DNA from: Pezizomycotina sp. ARF18
Lineage: Eukaryota > Ascomycota
Direction of reading: 5' to 3'
DNA: 64,000 nt
NCBI GenBank assembly: GCA_002224055.1
Contig: AZLU01000168.1
Span: forward strand, 28,391 to 92,390
Below are positions 58,738-64,000 of this stretch, piece by piece (positions within the stretch are counted from its first letter, which is position 1; each line of letters starts with the position of its first letter). Made by a program: the position numbers and the translations under genes. The notes under the pieces were generated by a model. That model was given only the letters and a program-made list of their open reading frames with translations, ran no database searches and was not told the origin of the DNA.

Positions 58738-60583
58738 ATGATGCGACCATTCCGAGCACGACCTCGTCCTCGCTGCGAAGCGCGGCTTGGGGCATTCGCG
58801 ATAGCTACCGTATGTTACTAATCAAATCCTATGGCTTACTTGCACTTTTACGTCCTCCTCTCAACCATTTCGTTCAGCCAGAAACGGAGCGGGGCCCCTG
58901 CTTCTCGCTAACCTCGATTGATCAAACTGGCTCTGGAGTCCTTATCATGGTCATCGATTCTCTGTTGTATACTAATCCTGAATACGGACAGGCTTCATTT
59001 CCACCTTTCTGCACTCTCAAGGCGCTTTACGGTCTCTTCAACCTCGCCAACAACCTTTGAACGCGTGTTCGAAGCAACTCACACCTATACTTTGTCAATC
59101 TCGGTCTCGATTATTTCACGACTACTTCGTCCAGGCTCTGCCGCCATCCTCTCAGCATCCAGATCGCAGAGAAAAACAACTCGCTCGGATTCCATTAAAG
59201 TCGGCAAAGCATCACTTTGGTGCCTACACGTCCAGGGGAGAGCGGGGATACAACGAGGATGCATGGCAAGCCGGCGTCGTTAATATTGCAGCCTTTGGAG
59301 ACGGTAACGATGGATCGAAAGGATTACCAAGGGAACCCATCGTCATCTCTCCGCCAGTTACTCCGGCGACAAGTGCTTCCATGACACCGCAAGCATCCGG
59401 CGCTCTGGAAAGCAATCCCTCCCACCCGGAAGCCACTTCTAATCCTGTGTTCTACTTTGGTATTTTCGATGGCACGGCGGCGATGCTTGCGCGAAATTTC
59501 TTCAACACTACTTGCATACCTATCTTGAGCTGACGTCGACCGAATTCGGCCTCTCACCTCCTCCAGGGAAGAATAAATTTCTTCCAAGAACGAGCGCCTT
59601 GCACTTCAGAACTCCCTCACTGATGCCTGAGGTCGACCGTCGGGGGTATTTTAGGCGATTCAAACCCGACTTCGATACTGCGCATGATGTCCACGGTCAC
59701 CCTCTTGAGAAGGTCAAACCGAGGAACATCCAAATGGACCAGCCGCCGACGATGGAAAATCTACTGTTCTATAGTTTCTTGCGGCTGACTATGATTTCGT
59801 GACCGGCGAAGGCCTAGCCGCTCCTAAAAGATTGAGGCCGCGGTGGAAATACGATAGATATACTTGCCAGCCAGCAGGCTCTCGAAGATATGAACCAGTC
59901 CTACCTAACTCCTATCGTTCCGTCCCAAGAGCGCCATGCTTCGGCAATCAAAGGCGGCTCGACCGCCTCGGTGGCTTTCATCACGATGCCACCGGAGCAA
60001 GTCAATTCGATTCCATTCTGGCACCCATCGGCATTCCGACGATATTAACCGGGCATGTAGGTGATACCAGGATCCTACTATGCCACACGGACAGCGGTGA
60101 GCCGCATAGCATGACAACTAACCACCACCCAAACCTACCCTCCGAAGCGAAGCGTCTGCGCCGATATGCGGCCTCTTTCGTGACGGACTCGTTCGGCGAG
60201 GAGCGTTTCGGCGTTCTCGCGAACACAAGGTCCTTCGGTGACATCCGTCAGAAGAGGCTTGGCGTTTCAGCGGAACCGGAGATGAGAAAAGTGACCTTCC
60301 AGCACAAGGCGGAATACGCTTTCCTGGTTCTCAGACGGATGGAATCAGCGGCACCCTTAGCGATCAAGAGATTGTCGACATTGTGAAGGACTCGAACACA
60401 CCGGAGCAGGCCGCCAAAGCGCTCGTAAATTTTGCCGTCGAAGTGACCAAGGAGGGAGACAATGCAACGGCTATCGTCGTGAGGCTTGGTGGTTGGGAGC
60501 AAAGAGGTTCTGGGGAAAAGACCAGGGAGCTACGCACTTGGCGGAGAAATGAAGCCGAGCAAGTCAGATCAAGACGCATGTAG
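58738..60583 (+). CDS. Mitochondrial PP2C-type phosphatase (Ptc6-like)
   Basis: A Mg/Mn-dependent Ser/Thr phosphatase of the PPM family, closest in pattern to fungal Ptc6. The start at 58738 gives MMRPFRARPRPRCEARLGAF, an Arg-rich, acid-poor leader suited to mitochondrial import, followed by a donor at 58810. Domain text: LFHDYFVQALPP, SAKHHFGAYTSRGERGYNED (first metal Asp), VFYFGIFDG then, after one lost base near 59471, HGGDACAKFLQHYLHTYLEL. Then GGYFRRFKPDFD-type text, LTGHVGDTRILLCHTDSGEP, AKRLRRYAASFVTDSFGEER, FGVLANTRSFGDIRQKRLGV, SDGISGTLSDQEIVDIVKD and TKEGDNATAIVVRLGGWEQR. The GDN motif is the last metal site. Frame changes near 59060, 59471, 59780, 59860, 59960 and 60335. The stop is 60581-60583. 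In yeast Ptc6 acts in mitochondria on pyruvate dehydrogenase and in mitophagy; the same role here is inference. Confidence 0.85.
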
Positions 60584-60742
60584 ACATGATAAATCATGCA
60601 GACCTTTTCTTTATCTTTATTATCTTTCTAGGGACATCAAAATAGCATGCATCATTATCCACAGGCATATTTTTCAACGAAATCACGACAATAATCTAAC
60701 GCAGCGCATAGGCCGTTACTTCCCTGGTTTACAATCGCGATG

Positions 60743-60775
<33 letters not shown>

Positions 60776-61199
60776 GCTCGTTTTATTTAATGGCTTATCA
60801 GCTACTTAATCTCTTAGAACAAAGGAATAATTATAATAGTAATAATACTGATTTGGGGCTTATCTCACCCCTCGGCCGGATATTTTAAGGAGTCGCACGT
60901 TGTCCGGTTATCATATATTCGCTTGCTTCATCTATAACTATTCTCCATTTATATTGAATCAGTCCCCCAGAGTTTATTTATTTATTTTTATTTTTTTTAG
61001 GAGCTCTTCTGCCTTGACTCTTGTATATATAAACCTGGTGTTGCATCTATCGTCTTTTGAGAACCAAAGGAATACCAATTTTAAGCGAATTAGGACCTAA
61101 AAAAAATACAAAATAAAAAAAAGATCCACTCCAAAAAATTTACACCTAAATTTCAACCGCTTCAGATTCAGAAAGCGCCCTCGTACACCACTAACTACC
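60584..61199. other. Intergenic between phosphatase and sideroflexin genes
   Basis: Contains a long T tract (about 60745-60772) and AT-rich DNA that should hold the terminator of the phosphatase gene and the promoter of the sideroflexin gene. No gene supported. Confidence 0.6.
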
Positions 61200-62658
61200 A
61201 TGAGCTCGAGAGAATTGCCGACTTCCCGTCACGATCTTTCTACCTACTGGGGTAGAGTTAAGCATGCGGCTGATATTCGGATCCCAGGTTCGCCTGCCCC
61301 CCATTTCTATTATCTAAGAGTCACGGACTTGCCGCTCCTCAATCTGTGAAAACGGTCATAACTTGCATTGTTCAGTCGCTAACGATCGGCGGTTTTGTCG
61401 CCTAGGACGCTGTTGGCTTCCAAAAAGCAATTACAAAGCTCGATCGATGTCATCCGAAAGTACAAATCGGGGGAGCTAAAGGTGGACGTCCCGGGGTATA
61501 CAATGGATCAGGTTTGGAGGGCGAAAAAGATCGTTGACTCGACGATTCATCCTGGTACGGTTCGCAGAATTCGGGATCGATTATCACATAAAAAAAGGAA
61601 GGAAATATATACTGACATTCCTTATCGCTTTGCTATCTATAGACACCGGCGAGCCAGTGTTCCTCCCGTTCCGGATGAGCTGCTTCGTGCTGTCCAACCT
61701 TATCGTTACGGCAGGCATGTTGCAACCCGGTCTTGGGTAAGCGAAACCACTTTATTTTTTCTCACCTTACAAATTATTCCAAAAAACTTTAGTGTCGCAC
61801 GACATATACCTCCTCGCTTTTTTTCTTTCAAGTTTACCAAAATTCTAACATCCTCATTTTCTCCCCATGCTTAAAAGACCGTGGGAACGATAGGATGGCA
61901 AGTCACGAACCAGTCGCTGAACGTCGCGATCAATTCGTCAAACGCGAACAAGTCCTCCCCGCTTTCGACGGCTGACCTGCAAAGTCCTTCGCGCTCGCCG
62001 TATCAGCTTCCTGTTCCGTTGCCGTCGGCCTGAATGCGCTCGTCCCAGGTTGACGAGGCTGCAGCCGACTACGAGACTGATCCTCTCCAGGCTCGTCCCC
62101 TTCGCTGCAGTAGCATCCGCGGGCGCGTTGAACGTTTTCCTGATGAGAGGCGGGGAGATTCGGAAGGGGATAGAAGTATTTGTTTCGAAGGGAAGGGCGA
62201 GGAAAGGGGAACAGCAGTCCCTGGGGAAGAGCAAAAAAGCAGCTCTCCTGGCAGTTGGAGAGACTGCCCTTAGCAGAGTCCTCAACGCGACCCCGATTAT
62301 GGTCCTACCGCCGTTGATACTCGTCCGTTTGCAAGAGAGAGGATCTTGAAGCCCGTCCGGGGCTGACGGTGCCGGTAAATCTTGGTAAGTAGCCCGAGTT
62401 TACCAAGCATATGCAAACCTGTCATTACACCGAGTTAAATCATTTCCTAAAATCTTTATATTATTTTTTTCCCTATGGTATCTAACAAAACTCATCTGCA
62501 AGGCTTGATATTCGCCACGTCAATTTTCGCTCTGCCATTAGCATTGGGGGCGTTCCCCGCAAAGGCAGTCCGTCGATGCGAGCTCGTTGGAACCCGAGAT
62601 CATGGAAAGGGCAAAGGCGCTTGGAGTCACGCGAGTAGAATTTAATAGAGGTATATAA
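61200..62658 (+). CDS. Sideroflexin family mitochondrial carrier (Fsf1-like)
   Basis: A sideroflexin, an inner-mitochondrial-membrane amino-acid (serine) transporter family. The start at 61200 gives MSSRELPTSRHDLSTYWGRV. The family motif ISDPRTLLAS is recovered across intron 61288-61405 if one T lost near 61275 is allowed for. Then KYKSGELKVDVPGYTMDQVW, KKIVDSTIHP, intron 61555-61642 joining exactly to DTGEPVFLPFRMSCFVLSNL, and an intron of about 135 nt after MLQPGLG. Next come GTIGWQVTNQSLNVAINSSN (family hallmark), ADLQSSFALAVSASCSVAVG, LVPFAAVASAGALNVFLMRG, TALSRVLNATPIMVLPPLIL, ARPGLTVPVNLG, intron 62392-62500 and IFATSIFALPLALGAFPQRQ. It ends VEFNRGI at 62656-62658, the expected sideroflexin C-terminus. 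Frame changes near 61275, 61860, 62000, 62350 and 62560. Confidence 0.9.
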
Positions 62659-63651
62659 GATAGTACGAAGGTTAAAAAAAAAAAAAAAAAAAAAAAAAGG
62701 ATATTTTGACATATGATAACGGGCAATTTAAGGCGTTCGTAGCTTGTTTGTTCACACGTTTGCAACAGCTAGGTGCTTTGTTGTTATGCTTTCCGTTCTA
62801 TCCTTTATATATACTTTTTGGATCTGATAATAGAGCTTTGATACATGGGAAACTAGATGATAGATAATGCTATACAGGATTTTCTTCTTTTTAAGTAAAA
62901 CAGAAAAATAATGATAACATATAGAACAAGAAACATATGTATATATATAAGAAAAATAGCAATTTGACTGCTCCAATAAGGGGCAATTACTTTCGTCTAT
63001 GTAGGTCTATTTTACACTGTAAATATTTATTGACCACGCTCACGAAAAAGGCTATACTTGGAGTATTTACGATGCAGGAACAGCAATACAGTATAATAGC
63101 GCCATATACTTATTATATATAGCGTCCTTTCGTTTACGAGACAATTTATTAGTATCCGGATACTCAAGCAGATCTAATTGACGATAATAGTAGTACAGTT
63201 TCAAATAAGCTATAATTTGCCAACTTATTCAACAAGGATGCCTGTTACCATGACTACTTACTGCTTCCCTTTCTGGGGTTAGTAGCCTGAATTATTATTA
63301 TTATTTATGATTACAAGCATCATTGGAGCTTCATCAGCTATAACCGCTGTTTGATTGATTTTTTTTAAAAAAAAAAAAAATTTGCTTTTGGTTTCCCTCC
63401 GCAAGTCAGCTGAATTCTGAAGTTACTCTCCTGGAAAAAAGACCCATTAATTTCTGCACCAATTGACGTGGACCGTTACCTCGGCACCGCCAATCGATAG
63501 TGCCCCGACAAAAAACATGTACAAAGAAGCAAAAGAAAAAAAAAAAAAAAAAAAATTTGAAAATTAATAAGGAACAACAACAACAAAAGAAAAAAAGATT
63601 TCATCGTGACAGCCAACCCCTTTAATCTCAACAACCAGAGGCCTTACCAGA

Positions 63652-63688
<37 letters not shown>

Positions 63689-63817
63689 ATCACTACATAG
63701 CACAATACTTAAACAGGACATAATAGAGTCATCATCTTCGTAATAACCCATCTTAATGTTTCCTCTGGTCTAGTGTTCCGAAAGAAATAATTTGACGACG
63801 CGCTCTTGCCCTTCACC
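62659..63817. other. Intergenic, A/T-tract rich
   Basis: Contains an A tract at about 62673-62698, a T6A13 run (63361-63380), an A tract at 63536-63555 and a T28 run at about 63658-63685. No gene supported. Confidence 0.6.
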
Positions 63818-64000
63818 ATGCCGAGACACCGCGACCATCATCGCCCGCGTTGGGTGATCCCGGCCGTCCTGACAGTGACCGCTGCTGTCGCCACTGCGTG
63901 TATACTTCTGGACGGAGATGGAGTGACCAGGAGGCGTCGGCGGGCTTCCGATCGGAGGACGAAGAGGAGGAAAGGATGCGATCCAGGGCTTGATCGAAGG
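63818..64000 (+). CDS. Unknown protein, N-terminal part (cut by window end)
   Basis: ATG 63818 in a good context (TTCACCATGCC) opens a frame that runs to the window edge, 61 codons. It reads MPRHRDHHRPRWVIPAVLTV, then a hydrophobic stretch (TVTAAVATACILL), then an Arg-rich region (RRRRRASDRRTKRRK). A short basic head, one membrane segment or signal anchor and a basic continuation suggest a membrane or secreted protein. The family cannot be named from this much, and the frame could be broken later. Confidence 0.4.
   Translation, partial: MPRHRDHHRPRWVIPAVLTVTAAVATACILLDGDGVTRRRRRASDRRTKRRKGCDPGLDRR

Noticed and set aside
1-64000. Widespread pseudogenisation or repeat-induced point mutation
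   Set aside because: Breaks are single-base indels scattered over every gene; there is no excess of C-to-T-type stop codons, and motifs and splice sites are intact. Assembly error explains this better.

Overview
The window is nuclear DNA of a filamentous ascomycete (Pezizomycotina). Genes carry short GT-AG introns (about 60-180 nt), often with CTAA(T/C)-type branch points. Several families present are typical of this group: a Cut12-like spindle-pole protein, a DUF3824 protein, a DUF2293 protein, a Zn2Cys6 regulator and a Ptc6-type phosphatase. Intergenic DNA is AT-rich and full of microsatellites and A/T homopolymers. I could not place the genus.

Almost every gene is interrupted by single-base frame changes, while its splice sites, reading-frame content and family motifs remain intact. 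This looks like residual indel error in the assembly rather than decay. The 219/222-bp tandem duplication near 1 kb differs only by three single-base homopolymer length changes, which fits. Gene limits below are therefore outer limits of broken models; no single uninterrupted frame covers most of them.

Layout. 0-0.5 kb: end of an Hsp70-like gene. 2.3-6.7 kb: two unrecognised, partly disordered proteins (+). 8.1-10.1 kb: Cut12-like coiled coil (-). 11.1-12.0 kb: glyoxalase-like protein (+). 12.9-15.4 kb: repeat-rich DUF3824 protein (-). 20.1-22.8 kb: GH15 glycosidase (+). 24.3-26.5 kb: MFS transporter (+). 27.3-28.3 kb: unknown (+). 28.8-31.5 kb: long-chain-alcohol-oxidase-type GMC enzyme (-). 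34.6-37.3 kb: unknown (+). 38.1-48.9 kb: five-gene acyl-CoA carboxylase block. 49.0-50.9 kb: DUF2293 (-). 52.2-56.2 kb: Zn2Cys6 regulator (-). 58.7-60.6 kb: PP2C phosphatase (+). 61.2-62.7 kb: sideroflexin (+). 63.8 kb to the edge: start of an unknown gene.

The most interesting part is 28.8-48.9 kb. The block at 38-49 kb holds a carboxyltransferase beta subunit, an AtuA-family protein, an enoyl-CoA isomerase-like protein, a LiuC/AtuE-like hydratase and a biotin carboxylase alpha subunit. This resembles bacterial acyclic-terpene/leucine (Atu/Liu) operons. The GMC oxidase (SRL) and the beta subunit (SRL) end in peroxisomal PTS1 tripeptides in an unbroken local frame. The two crotonase proteins (SKL, SKL) and the AtuA protein (AKL) reach one after a single frame change. 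I infer a peroxisomal branched-chain or terpenoid acyl-CoA carboxylation pathway. Its acyl-CoA ligase, dehydrogenase/oxidase and lyase are not in the window.
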